Shown: positions 8,857 through 17,355 of the stretch, one piece after another | How the letters are laid out: the number at the start of each line of letters is the position of its first letter | How positions within the stretch are numbered: position 1 is the stretch's first letter | Origin: Cyclobacteriaceae bacterium | GTDB taxonomy: Bacteria > Bacteroidota > Bacteroidia > Cytophagales > Cyclobacteriaceae | DNA: 64,000 nucleotides | Direction: 5' to 3' | NCBI GenBank assembly: GCA_016786495.1 | Contig: JAEUUJ010000022.1 | Span: forward strand, 62,001 to 126,000 | Notes under the pieces: model-generated | Database searches by the model: none | Seen by the model: the letters and a program-made list of their open reading frames with translations, nothing else | Told to the model about the DNA's origin: nothing | Position numbers and translations under genes: made by a program

Positions 8857-9531
8857 ATGAAAATTCTGATTATCGAAGACGAACGCGAACTGGTAAAAAG
8901 CATGGCCCAATACCTGCGCCAGGAAAGTTACGTATGCGAAGTAGCTTACACTGCCGGAGAGGCCGATGAGAAAATTCTGCTGTTTGAATATGATTGCATC
9001 CTGCTGGATATCAACCTGCCGGATGGAAATGGTTTAAAGATTCTGGAAACACTGAAGGCCAAACAGAAAACAGACGGAGTTATCATCATCACTGCGCGGA
9101 ACTCGGTGGAAGACAAAGTTGTCGGCTTAAACCTGGGTGCTGATGACTATCTCGCCAAGCCCTTTTTCCTGCCTGAACTGGCAGCCCGTGTTTCAGCGGT
9201 TATCAGACGAAGACATTTTAACGGAAGCAACCGGATTACATTTCACGAGATTGCGGTTGACCTGCTTGGCAAAACACTGCATGTAAACGAACAACCGGTT
9301 GAACTTACCCGAAAGGAATATGACCTGCTCGTATTTCTACTGGCGAACCGGAACCGGGTGGTATCGAAGAACGCAATTGCCGAACACCTTTCGGGAGATG
9401 ATGCCGAACTGCTCGACAAATTTGACTTTATTTACACCCACATGAAAAACCTGAAACGGAAATTGGCCGATGCCGGTTCGGGCGACTACATTAAAACAGT
9501 TTACGGGTTGGGTTATAAATTTGCGGAATGA
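8857..9531 (+). CDS. OmpR/PhoB-type response regulator
   Basis: This 224-residue regulator has a receiver domain at 1-115. The acidic pocket is Glu7/Asp8, the phosphoacceptor is Asp51, and the conserved Lys lies in Ala-Lys-Pro near residue 100. A winged-helix DNA-binding domain occupies about 125-222, ending in the typical Val-Tyr-Gly-Leu-Gly-Tyr-Lys wing. The stop overlaps the histidine kinase start by 4 bp, so the two form a cognate pair. Position suggests control of the DUF3570/ApbE/LTA-synthase-like cluster just upstream, in response to an envelope or metal signal; this is inference. Confidence 0.96.
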   Translation: MKILIIEDERELVKSMAQYLRQESYVCEVAYTAGEADEKILLFEYDCILLDINLPDGNGLKILETLKAKQKTDGVIIITARNSVEDKVVGLNLGADDYLAKPFFLPELAARVSAVIRRRHFNGSNRITFHEIAVDLLGKTLHVNEQPVELTRKEYDLLVFLLANRNRVVSKNAIAEHLSGDDAELLDKFDFIYTHMKNLKRKLADAGSGDYIKTVYGLGYKFAE

Positions 9532-10802
9532 GACTTCTCCAGGTCAGTCTTCGGACCCTGCTGTTGTATTCACTGTTGCTGGTTATCGTCAGCATTCCCA
9601 TCTCCTTTTTATCCATCAGTGCCATTCTCAACCATGAAGTTGACGAGACGCTTGAGATGCAGTCGGAGCAGTTTCTGAAACACGTAAAGGGTTTCGAATA
9701 CCTGGAAGACCTTGAACGCGATCTTATAGTACTCGATCAACTGACGTACAACGTCCACATCAAGCCTGCACCCGGAGCAACGCCTGGTCAGACATTTGAG
9801 ACCCTCTATATTTACGATAGTCTGGAACAGGAAGATCGGCCTTACCGGATGCTGGCATCGGTTGTCCAGATTAAAGGTCAGCCGTACCGGTTAACCATCA
9901 GCATGTCGCTGGTCGACAATTACCAACTGCTGAACGCGATCGGCCTGGTGCAAGCCGTGCTGATCGTGGCACTGGCCGGTGGTTTACTGTTCATCAACCG
10001 TTCGCTTTCGCGCAGGCTGTGGAAACCGTTCTATAAAACGCTCGATAACCTGAAAGCCTACGAGGTCGATAAAAACGAAACGATCGATACCGCGCAGACG
10101 CGGATTTCGGAGTTTGACGATCTCAATAAAACGATCGGAACGCTCACCGAGCGGAACCGCAAGATTTTTCTTCAGCAAAAGGAGTTTATTGAAGATGCCG
10201 CACACGAACTGCAGACACCGATCGCAGTATTTCAGGCGAAGCTTGATCTGCTGATGCAGCAACCCGGGCTTTCTGAAAGTGCTGCCGAAATTATCTCGCG
10301 ACTGGAAAACACCGCCCAGCGCATGAGCCGGCTGAATAAGAATCTCTTGCTGCTGAGCAAAATCGACAACCGTCAGTTCAGTCAGGCCGAACGAATTGAA
10401 CTGGATGCGTTGGTACGCGAACATGTTGTGAAACTGAAGCCCCGGGCGGAAGAAAACGGCTTAAGTCTCGTGGAGTCGCTCAAACCTTTCGTAATCACTA
10501 CCAATCGCACGCTCATGGAAGTGCTTGCTACGAACCTGTTACACAACGCCATTCTGCACACAGCATCCGGGGGAAGTATTTTTGTAACCGTTGAGCCGGG
10601 TAAACTGGAGGTAAGCAACACGGGAACACCACTTCAATCACCGGAAAGAATCTTCGATCGGTTCCGCAAAGAAAGCAGCAGCAATCGCGGGTCTGGATTG
10701 GGCCTTGCCATCGTTAAAAAAATCTGCGAGAACTTTGGCTACCAGGTTTCGTACGCGTTTGTCGACGGCAACCATACATTTTCAATTAGGTTTCCGCAGT
10801 AA
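9528..10802 (+). CDS. Membrane sensor histidine kinase
   Basis: This 424-residue sensor kinase has a first membrane helix at about 10-32, a periplasmic sensing region of roughly 110 residues and a second helix at about 142-166. The HisKA domain carries the phosphoacceptor His226 (Ala-His-Glu-Leu-Gln-Thr-Pro). The C-terminal HATPase domain has Asn-Leu-Leu-His-Asn-Ala and Gly-Ser-Gly-Leu-Gly-Leu-Ala-Ile motifs. It is translationally coupled to the OmpR-type regulator before it. The periplasmic part has no recognised domain and no obvious Cys/His/Met metal cluster, so the signal is unknown. Confidence 0.96.
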   Translation: MRLLQVSLRTLLLYSLLLVIVSIPISFLSISAILNHEVDETLEMQSEQFLKHVKGFEYLEDLERDLIVLDQLTYNVHIKPAPGATPGQTFETLYIYDSLEQEDRPYRMLASVVQIKGQPYRLTISMSLVDNYQLLNAIGLVQAVLIVALAGGLLFINRSLSRRLWKPFYKTLDNLKAYEVDKNETIDTAQTRISEFDDLNKTIGTLTERNRKIFLQQKEFIEDAAHELQTPIAVFQAKLDLLMQQPGLSESAAEIISRLENTAQRMSRLNKNLLLLSKIDNRQFSQAERIELDALVREHVVKLKPRAEENGLSLVESLKPFVITTNRTLMEVLATNLLHNAILHTASGGSIFVTVEPGKLEVSNTGTPLQSPERIFDRFRKESSSNRGSGLGLAIVKKICENFGYQVSYAFVDGNHTFSIRFPQ

Positions 10803-10959
10803 TCTGCGCCCATTACACAAGTGTGGTCAACAAAAGAGCGTGAACCAGGGTTCGGCTGGAGGTTCACCGATCCCACAAGCATGCCTTGCAAGCAATTTCA
10901 ATTATTATAGCGATTGCCCGGCACACCAAAATTCAGATAACCAATAGTCAATGAATATG

Positions 10960-10973
10960 TTGATTTAAATCAA
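10960..10973. promoter_or_regulatory. Perfect Crp/Fnr-type box upstream of the Crp/Fnr gene
   Basis: The 14-bp palindrome TTGATTTAAATCAA matches exactly the classical FNR/FixK/DNR consensus TTGAT-N4-ATCAA. It lies 30 bp before the ATG at 11003 and 81 bp before the ATG at 11054. Autoregulation of the downstream Crp/Fnr gene is the simplest reading. The same core TGAY-N4-RTCA recurs upstream of several other operons in this window. Confidence 0.72.
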
Positions 10974-11002
10974 TATCTTTATTGACTCCGTTATCTACCT
11001 TA

Positions 11003-11746
11003 ATGCCGAATTCGTTGTCTGGCATGCTACCCAATTTTTCCTCCGGAAGCTTCATGCTCAAAGCTGAGCAACTTTTTGAAGGTTTGCCTCCGGAAGACAC
11101 CAATAAAATACTGCGCGAAGGCGCAACCCACGTGTTTCGCAAGGGTGAAATCATCTTCCGTGAGGGAGGTATTCCTACAGGTGTGTTCCTGATTAAAAGC
11201 GGAAAGGTTAAGAAGTTTAAAACTACGGCAACGGGCGTTGAACAGATCATCTACATCTGCTCAGAGGGCGAACTGCTCGGCTATCATGCGCTGTTAAGTG
11301 AAGACCGGTACCCGGATTCTACAGCCGCATTGGTTACATCAGAAATTACGTTTATCTCGAAGGAAACATTTTTGAGCATACTCTCCCGTTCATCGGTATT
11401 ATCCAACCGGTTGCTAAAACTTTTGGGGCTCGAATTCAGCCGGTTTGTTGACAGCTTTACGAACCTGGCTACGAAGAATGTGCGCGAACGGCTTGCCTTT
11501 AACCTGCTCGTGCTGGAAGACAAATTCCGGGAAACCGGAAAAAATGATCCTGTTGACATCATGTTGTCGAGAACGGATTTAGCCAACATGACGGGCACGG
11601 CAAAAGAAACATTGGTTCGGCTGCTTAAAGAATTTAAGGAGAAAAACCTCATTCAAACAACCAGCGGTTCCGTCCGGATTATCAATCGTGAAGGAATCAT
11701 TGCGGAGGCCAACTTCATGGGGAAGGAAAACTCAGGCAAAAAATAA
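11003..11746 (+). CDS. Crp/Fnr family transcription regulator
   Basis: This is a Crp/Fnr regulator with an N-terminal cyclic-nucleotide-type beta-roll (Lys-Gly-Glu-Ile-Ile-Phe ... Gly-Val-Phe-Leu-Ile-Lys-Ser-Gly-Lys-Val), a dimer helix and a C-terminal HTH. The recognition helix, Thr-Ala-Lys-Glu-Thr-Leu-Val-Arg, keeps the Glu and Arg that contact TGA half-sites. It has only one Cys, so it cannot bind a 4Fe-4S cluster the way E. coli FNR does. The start is uncertain: an upstream TTG at 10982 and ATGs at 11003, 11024 and 11054 are in frame. 11054 gives a standard-length N-terminus, while 11003 keeps the perfect FNR-type box outside the gene. It is a good candidate for the factor that binds the TGAY-N4-RTCA sites. 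Confidence 0.92.
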   Translation: MPNSLSGMLPNFSSGSFMLKAEQLFEGLPPEDTNKILREGATHVFRKGEIIFREGGIPTGVFLIKSGKVKKFKTTATGVEQIIYICSEGELLGYHALLSEDRYPDSTAALVTSEITFISKETFLSILSRSSVLSNRLLKLLGLEFSRFVDSFTNLATKNVRERLAFNLLVLEDKFRETGKNDPVDIMLSRTDLANMTGTAKETLVRLLKEFKEKNLIQTTSGSVRIINREGIIAEANFMGKENSGKK

Positions 11747-11757
11747 CGCACGCTTTT

Positions 11758-12072
11758 TTATAACACCGTACGCTCGTGTCTTCGTTCATTGCGCTCAGCA
11801 GCGAAGCTGACTTCAAACGAAACAGGCACAGCCATTCGGTTCAGGCGTTTGTTCAGCAACGCAAATTCTCTTTCGGATTGCTCCCGCAGAAATTTCAGTA
11901 CACCCCGTTCAACACACGAAACCGGGAGTTGTCTTTCTTTTATCGCGATCGGAAGATCAATCACATGAAAGATGTTCACAAAACTTTTTTGAGCAGCCGC
12001 TTCGTCAAGCACCCGACTGAAGGTATCGCTAAACTGTTTGGAGAAGTCGCAAGTCAACATAACGCTGGTCAT
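11758..12072 (-). CDS. Truncated universal-stress-protein-like gene
   Basis: The 104-residue product resembles the first half of a UspA domain. It has the N-terminal strand with Cys-Asp-Phe-Ser, a helix, then Phe-His-Val-Ile-Asp and a long charged helix, as in the full-length USP at 50835. The second half, including the Gly-rich ATP-binding motif, is missing, and the stop falls 12 bp from the end of the convergent Crp/Fnr gene. It is either a decayed remnant or a half-size USP-like protein. Its place beside Crp/Fnr and receiver genes fits the pairing of USPs with redox regulators elsewhere in the window. Confidence 0.55.
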   Translation of the reverse strand: MTSVMLTCDFSKQFSDTFSRVLDEAAAQKSFVNIFHVIDLPIAIKERQLPVSCVERGVLKFLREQSEREFALLNKRLNRMAVPVSFEVSFAAERNERRHERTVL

Positions 12073-12097
12073 AAACGTTGGGTTAAAAATTTTACAA

Positions 12098-12514
12098 TCA
12101 CGCTGCTGTTAATCCAATGCTGCTAAGCAGAATTTCTCTTGGCACCGGCTTTTGTAGATAGTGGTCAATCTTAAACCGGTGTAACCGGGCTTTATCGCGC
12201 GGGTCGGCAGAGGAAGTAATGATGACCACTTTCATTTGATCCACTTCCGGGATACCAAGTTTTTCGAGATTCGCCAGAAATTCGAAGCCATCCATTCCCG
12301 GCATGGTCAGGTCCAGCAGGATAACGTCGGGCAATGCATCATTTAATTTTCGCGAATGCTGCAAGAGTTCAAGCGCCTGCCTGCCGCTCGAGGCGGTCTG
12401 GATCTCCGCGGTAATTCCTGAAAGTTCAAGCATGCGTCTGTGGATCAGAATAAACATGCAGTCATCATCTACCAGCAAAATCTTTTTCAGGGTGTTATCA
12501 GTTTTCATAGTCAT
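12098..12514 (-). CDS. Single-domain response regulator (CheY-like)
   Basis: The 138-residue product is a receiver domain with nothing attached. It has acidic residues Asp16-18, phosphoacceptor Asp68 (Leu-Leu-Asp-Leu-Thr-Met-Pro), a Thr/Ser switch in Ile-Thr-Ser-Ser, and the conserved Lys in Gln-Lys-Pro. Without an output domain it probably relays phosphate or acts by protein contact, as is common for receivers of the Rcp1 type in Bacteroidota. No kinase is directly adjacent; the large PAS kinase at 14937-17015 is the nearest on the same strand. It may start at codon 1 or codon 3, as both are Met. Confidence 0.93.
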   Translation of the reverse strand: MTMKTDNTLKKILLVDDDCMFILIHRRMLELSGITAEIQTASSGRQALELLQHSRKLNDALPDVILLDLTMPGMDGFEFLANLEKLGIPEVDQMKVVIITSSADPRDKARLHRFKIDHYLQKPVPREILLSSIGLTAA

Positions 12515-12582
12515 AGTTCAGTTAACCGAATGGATGCCGGCCGGCTGCAAGGGGGTGTAACCGGCCGGTTTCACATTCATGC

Positions 12583-13653
12583 TTATAATGAAGCAAAAGA
12601 GATTGCGAAGGGTACGTTCAAGGGCTGCTTGTTGAATTGCTCGAGCGAAGTGCCAATGTTCACCCGGAACAGATCCACGTTACTGTTGTCGAGTGCACGG
12701 GAGAACATCGCAAACTTGCCACAACGGGTCAGCGAGAAATGTTCTTCATCCATGGCCGTGTTAATCGCCGGGCCCAGGTTAACCGGGGTACTCCAGTTTG
12801 TCCAGGTATCGTCCAGACGGGTAGTCATGTAGATATCAAACCCTCCGAAACCATCATGACCCTGTGAAGCAAAGAATAAGGTTTTGCCATCGCTGCTTAA
12901 ATAGGGTGACGACTCCTCGTATCCTGTGTTCACAACCATACCCAGGTTCATGGGTTCCGTAGCATTATCGCCATCCAGGAAGCTTACATATAAGTCACGA
13001 CCGCCAACCGTTTCGGCACGTTCAATTGCGCTAACAATCACATGGTGTTGAAACGACACGAAATGATTGGCGTGGTCGGACGTGTTGTAGTCTTTACGGA
13101 TATTGATGTTGCGGGGAGCAGACCACTGCCCGTCTACCTTAACACTGTACGAAAGACCCGCGTACATCTTTCCTTTCTTATACCGGTTTCCGAGAACAAG
13201 CGTGTCGCCCTTCGGGCTGATGCTGTTGACAAAGTTGGGCCCGGAGTTATTTAATTCACCTTCCAGGCGTTTAGGTTCCGACCAGGTATTGGTGGCGGCA
13301 TTGTAATCGGTGTACCAGATATCTTCATCATACCTGCTTTTGAGCAAACCTGCCTGGTACGGCAGACGGCTGAAATACAAGCGACTGCCGCAGGGAGTCA
13401 TGACCGGCTTCAGTTCGATGAAGTGCGAGTTAATCGATTCGCTCATGCTTACCGGTTGATCCGTAATGCTAAACGATCGAGCTGCCGTCATGGGAATTTC
13501 CGAAGTACGGGTATCAACATAGGCAGTATTAATTCCTGCCGTATAAACCTGTGCCTTACCATTAAATGATGTAAGCATCAGGAAAGCAATCACAATCACC
13601 AGAATTATCATAAATCCCTGGTTTTCTTTGATGTTCATGTAGGGCGTTTTCAT
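12583..13653 (-). CDS. Secreted PD40 beta-propeller protein
   Basis: The 356-residue product has a signal peptide or signal anchor (hydrophobic run at about residues 15-31) followed by repeated beta-propeller blades of the PD40/WD40-like type. The repeats show Ser-Ser-Asp-Gly-Lys-Thr-Leu-Phe-Phe-Ala-Ser and Gly-Gly-Phe-Asp-Ile-Tyr patterns typical of the TolB/OmpA-associated proteins of Bacteroidota. The frame stays open upstream to 13782, but the Met at 13653 directly precedes the export signal and is preferred. There is no OmpA C-terminal domain. A cell-envelope scaffold or recognition role is likely; the partner is unknown. Confidence 0.85.
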   Translation of the reverse strand: MKTPYMNIKENQGFMIILVIVIAFLMLTSFNGKAQVYTAGINTAYVDTRTSEIPMTAARSFSITDQPVSMSESINSHFIELKPVMTPCGSRLYFSRLPYQAGLLKSRYDEDIWYTDYNAATNTWSEPKRLEGELNNSGPNFVNSISPKGDTLVLGNRYKKGKMYAGLSYSVKVDGQWSAPRNINIRKDYNTSDHANHFVSFQHHVIVSAIERAETVGGRDLYVSFLDGDNATEPMNLGMVVNTGYEESSPYLSSDGKTLFFASQGHDGFGGFDIYMTTRLDDTWTNWSTPVNLGPAINTAMDEEHFSLTRCGKFAMFSRALDNSNVDLFRVNIGTSLEQFNKQPLNVPFAISFASL

Positions 13654-13906
13654 CGTGTTATCATTTAATTGATGACTCAAAAGTGGGAGAACACGATACC
13701 CGTTCCGACAGCATACTGCTGAATTGGAAAAAATCAGGGCTTTGCGGATACTCATATCCAAGCCAGTTTGAAAAATATCCATAGCAGGAACGCCTATGGA
13801 AAAAAGTTGAATTGGAGTGAAGAAAAGGCCTTTTTGACGAACAGTGTATCAGGAAATTCCTGATGCCACGCATCCGCTGATTACGCTCCCGGATCGGCCG
13901 AAAACC

Positions 13907-14563
13907 CTACACCAGCTTATGATCAATCGCATACTTGACAAGTTGCGCTGTGTTGGTGAGTCCCAGTTTATCCATGATGTGACTCTTGTGTGTTTCTACC
14001 GTCTTCGGACTGATGAACAAATGTTCACCGATTTCTTTGATGGTCTTTCCGGAGGCAATCAGCACAAGCACTTCGGTTTCGCGCCTACTGAGCTCTTTCG
14101 TGCGGGCCGAAGGAAGGCCTTTTCCCTCGGTCTCTTTCAAATAGAAATCGCGAAAGATCAGGTTCGTAACTTCGGGACTGAAGAACTTTTCGCCCCGCAT
14201 CACGGCACTGATTGCTTCGAACAGCATTTCTTTCGAACAATCTTTTAACAGATAACCATCAATACCCATTTTCATTCCTTCCGAGATGAACTCCTTGCTC
14301 ACCTCGCTCGACAGCAAAATGACTTTTACTGTTGGGTTCTGATCTTTTATCCACCGCGTAGCTTCGATTCCCGTCATACCTTTCATCACAATATCCAGCA
14401 GAAACAAATCGGGTGTTCGGTTGTTGGCCACATTAATCGCATCCTCCCCGCTCGACACGGAAGCTACCACCTGAATTGTCGGGTCTTCTTCCAGCAGCGA
14501 TACAATGCCATGCCTCATCAGTCCGTGATCATCCGCCACAGCAACCAGAATCTTCCTTTCCAT
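13907..14563 (-). CDS. NarL/LuxR-type response regulator
   Basis: This 218-residue regulator has a receiver domain with Asp11/12 and phosphoacceptor Asp57. A C-terminal LuxR HTH (about 150-215) shows Leu-Ser-Arg-Arg-Glu-Thr-Glu-Val-Leu and Ser-Pro-Lys-Thr-Val-Glu-Thr-His. It is the last gene of a three-gene operon (PAS kinase, receiver, NarL regulator); its ATG overlaps the preceding stop by one base. It is probably the DNA-binding output of the kinase at 14937-17015. The perfect Crp/Fnr-type box before that kinase hints that the signalling operon is under redox control. Confidence 0.95.
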   Translation of the reverse strand: MERKILVAVADDHGLMRHGIVSLLEEDPTIQVVASVSSGEDAINVANNRTPDLFLLDIVMKGMTGIEATRWIKDQNPTVKVILLSSEVSKEFISEGMKMGIDGYLLKDCSKEMLFEAISAVMRGEKFFSPEVTNLIFRDFYLKETEGKGLPSARTKELSRRETEVLVLIASGKTIKEIGEHLFISPKTVETHKSHIMDKLGLTNTAQLVKYAIDHKLV

Positions 14564-14940
14564 TAACTCACGGTATTAAAGTAACTTTTGATGGAGTCCA
14601 GAAAATCCTCCATCGGCACCGGTTTAACCACAATTCCTTTCGTTTTCTGCAACAATCGCTCGCGTTCATCCGGTTTAAGCGGTGCAGCGGTAAACACCAA
14701 AACCGGAATATTTGTCCAGGCAGGATTTGATTTCAACTGGTCGATGAACGTAAAACCATCCATACCGGGCATCCATAAGTCCGTTACAATCAGGTCGGGC
14801 GTCTCTATGGTCAGTTTGTCAAGCGCGTCCAGGGCTGAAGAGCACGCGATAACCTGAAATCCTTCGAGCGCCAGAAATGCTGCCAGGTTCTCCAGCAGAT
14901 CGGGGGTATCTTCTACAACACAAATTGATTTCATGGTCAT
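14563..14940 (-). CDS. Single-domain response regulator (CheY-like)
   Basis: The 125-residue product is a receiver domain only, with acidic Glu10/Asp11, phosphoacceptor Asp54 (Val-Thr-Asp-Leu-Trp-Met-Pro) and the conserved Lys in Val-Lys-Pro near residue 106. It overlaps the upstream kinase gene by 4 bp and the downstream NarL gene by 1 bp, so all three are probably translated together. It may compete with the NarL regulator for phosphate or act as a relay. No effector domain is present. Confidence 0.94.
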   Translation of the reverse strand: MTMKSICVVEDTPDLLENLAAFLALEGFQVIACSSALDALDKLTIETPDLIVTDLWMPGMDGFTFIDQLKSNPAWTNIPVLVFTAAPLKPDERERLLQKTKGIVVKPVPMEDFLDSIKSYFNTVS

Positions 14941-17015
14941 ACAGGTATGGTTACTTGAAATTCAGTGCCCTGGCCAGGCGTACTCTCTACCGTAATCGTT
15001 CCTTTCAGCAGATCGAGCGACTTGCGAATAATTGATAAACCGAGCCCGGTACCCTGAATGGTACTCACGTTGCCTCCGCGGAAAAATGGTTCAAACAGGT
15101 TGCGGACATCGTTCGATGGAATTCCGATGCCATAATCTTTGATGCACACCTTCACGTGGTTATCGGATGCATGAATAGACATGTCGACCAACGCTACTCC
15201 GGGCGAAAACTTGATCGCGTTTGTTAACAGATTAATGAAAATGCTGCGCCAGAGTTTATCATCACTGTTAACCCGATCAAACGCAAGCGACTTGCTTACG
15301 CGAATATGATGGGTGTTCCCCCTGCTCCGCTGTACTTCGGTACACAGATTACTAAAAAATTCTTCCAGGCCGATCTCTCTCAACTGGACATCAAGCTTTC
15401 CTGCATTCGCTTTTTCAATCAGCAATACATCGTCCAGCATTACCGTCATGTGCTCAACCTGCTTCTGGATATTGGCCAGTTTTTGATCAAGGTCTTCAGG
15501 CGAAAGCTTGGCGTAGTGTTTACGAATGAGGCCGGTGGCCACCGAAATGGTTGATAAGGGCGTACGGAACTCGTGCGAAGCAATGGAGATAAACCGGCTT
15601 TTCATTTCTACCAGCTCCCGCTCCTTCTGCAGGGCTTCATGAAGCGCCCGCGTTCGTTCAATTACTTTCTCTTCCAGCGACTGGCGGTATTCGATTAACT
15701 CGGTAATGTTTTGCGCGACAAAAATCACCCCGGTAATAGCTCCGTCCGAATCTCGCCTGGGCGATGCGCTCATCAACAGCACCAGTCGTTTGCCACCTTG
15801 CGTAACTACCGCGCACTCGAGGTTGGCAAGAGAAGCACCGCCCATTACCTGCAGAACAACCCGTTCAAACTGATCGCCCCACGATTTGTCAAAAATCCGA
15901 TTCTTCAGCATCGAACCAATCGCATGGTGCCTTTGGTACCCAAAAATGTCGGCCGCAACTTTATTCCAGTCGGTTATCCGGCCCTGACCGTTGATTCCAA
16001 AAATTGGCACGTTGGCGTTCTCGATTAAGCTGGCAAGCTCGCGCGCGATAGCAGACACCGAAGTTTCATATTCTTTAATCCGGGTAATGTCGGAGTGAAC
16101 GGAAACAAAATTCCGCAGCGACCGGTCGGCATCAAAAATCGGAGTGATGTCGAGTTTCACCCAGAACTTTCTGCCATCGCGGGCATAGTTGAATAATTCT
16201 TCAGAAACAGAATTTCCCTGGCTCAGCCTGTCGCGAATGCGTTTAACCACAACCGGGTCTGACTCAGCGCCCTGAAGCATCCGCATGTTTTTTCCTTTCA
16301 CCTCATCAAACGAGTAACCGGTAATTTTAACAAAGCTGTCGTTCACCCATTCTACAGCACCCGCAGCATCCGTGATGGTTACGGCATTACTTGTTTTACT
16401 TGCAACCAGCGACAGTTTTTTTATCTCTTCTTCATTTCGTTTGCGCTCGGTTATGTCGTTTCGAATGGAAAGAAATTCGCGTACACCTCCATCCGCGTTA
16501 AGAAACGGCATGATGAACGTGTCTACCCAATAGAACGAGCCGTCTTTCGCCTGGTTCCGAACGTCTGCGCGCCAGATCTTACCCGATGCGATCGTTTTCC
16601 ACATGTTAATCCAAAACGAGCGCGGATGAAACCCTGAGTTTATCAGCCTGTGGTTATTACCGATTAACTCATCGGACGAATAGCCGCTGATGGCTACAAA
16701 ATTTTCATTGACAAAGGTGATGTTGCCGGCTTTGTCGGCCCGCGATACGATAGACGATTTGTAAATGGCGTTCTGAAAATCAGCTAACGAACTCCGCTCG
16801 GTGCCCACAGGTAGTTTGTTGGGGCGGTTTTGTTCAACGATTATAAATGCAAGGAAGAATGCCGTTGCCAGTGAACCCGTCAAAATAAAAAAGCCTGCCT
16901 CCAACGAGTAGAGTTCATACCTGTACCCGGTCAGCACTGCCAGGGCGAGTGCAACCGATAGCGCAACCAGCACGGCTGCGACTGACAGGTCATATTTTCT
17001 AGTACTGCCGGACAT
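14937..17015 (-). CDS. Membrane histidine kinase with three PAS domains
   Basis: The 692-residue kinase has two N-terminal membrane helices (about 10-60) with almost no periplasmic loop. Three PAS/PAC units follow (about 80-205, 205-330 and 335-450), then a short coiled coil, a HisKA domain with phosphoacceptor His481 (Ser-His-Glu-Phe-Arg-Thr-Pro-Leu-Ser-Thr) and a HATPase domain ending in Gly-Thr-Gly-Leu-Gly-Leu-Ser-Ile. With sensing left to cytoplasmic PAS domains it probably reads an internal redox, ligand or light cue. It heads an operon with a lone receiver and a NarL regulator. A perfect Crp/Fnr-type palindrome lies 65 bp upstream of its start. Confidence 0.95.
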   Translation of the reverse strand: MSGSTRKYDLSVAAVLVALSVALALAVLTGYRYELYSLEAGFFILTGSLATAFFLAFIIVEQNRPNKLPVGTERSSLADFQNAIYKSSIVSRADKAGNITFVNENFVAISGYSSDELIGNNHRLINSGFHPRSFWINMWKTIASGKIWRADVRNQAKDGSFYWVDTFIMPFLNADGGVREFLSIRNDITERKRNEEEIKKLSLVASKTSNAVTITDAAGAVEWVNDSFVKITGYSFDEVKGKNMRMLQGAESDPVVVKRIRDRLSQGNSVSEELFNYARDGRKFWVKLDITPIFDADRSLRNFVSVHSDITRIKEYETSVSAIARELASLIENANVPIFGINGQGRITDWNKVAADIFGYQRHHAIGSMLKNRIFDKSWGDQFERVVLQVMGGASLANLECAVVTQGGKRLVLLMSASPRRDSDGAITGVIFVAQNITELIEYRQSLEEKVIERTRALHEALQKERELVEMKSRFISIASHEFRTPLSTISVATGLIRKHYAKLSPEDLDQKLANIQKQVEHMTVMLDDVLLIEKANAGKLDVQLREIGLEEFFSNLCTEVQRSRGNTHHIRVSKSLAFDRVNSDDKLWRSIFINLLTNAIKFSPGVALVDMSIHASDNHVKVCIKDYGIGIPSNDVRNLFEPFFRGGNVSTIQGTGLGLSIIRKSLDLLKGTITVESTPGQGTEFQVTIPV

Positions 17016-17079
17016 GTGATAAGTGAAGGGGCACTTTACACAATGACTCAGTTCAGTTCCATGTTACTTTGTAACATCA

Positions 17080-17093
17080 TTGATAAAAATCAA
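17080..17093. promoter_or_regulatory. Perfect Crp/Fnr-type box upstream of PAS-kinase operon
   Basis: The 14-bp sequence TTGATAAAAATCAA fits TTGAT-N4-ATCAA exactly. It lies 65 bp before the kinase start at 17015 (minus strand), which would suit an activator site near -41 if transcription starts about 20-30 bp before the ATG. The M23 peptidase gene on the other strand begins 262 bp away, so control of the kinase operon is more likely. Confidence 0.7.
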
Positions 17094-17109
17094 TTTACAT
17101 AAAAATATT

Positions 17110-17129
17110 TGTCAATTATATAATTGACA
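17110..17129. promoter_or_regulatory. 20-bp perfect palindrome in the kinase/peptidase intergenic region
   Basis: TGTCAATTATATAATTGACA is a perfect 20-bp inverted repeat. It lies 17 bp from the Crp/Fnr-type box at 17080-17093, in the 340-bp gap between the divergent PAS kinase and M23 peptidase genes. It has no adjacent T-run and is AT-rich, so a dimeric-repressor operator is a better reading than a terminator. The rest of the gap holds two imperfect AGGAG-y-TTCTT direct copies near 17231-17255 and no gene I can support. Confidence 0.5.
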
Positions 17130-17355
17130 GCAATTATCAAAAACCCGCCTTCAGAGGTGAAAAGCGACATTTAGCGGAACACAGAACATAGGGGCGCATT
17201 GCGACTACCTGGCTCCGGGTGATGGCCAAAAGGAGCTTCTTATCGATAGGAGTTTCTTCTATACCCGCAGGTCATCGTTCGCATAATACGGTGGGTTAAA
17301 TCTTACATTAATCATTAATTTTCTGCTGTGCTTCCCTTATTGGCGGCCTGAAAAC

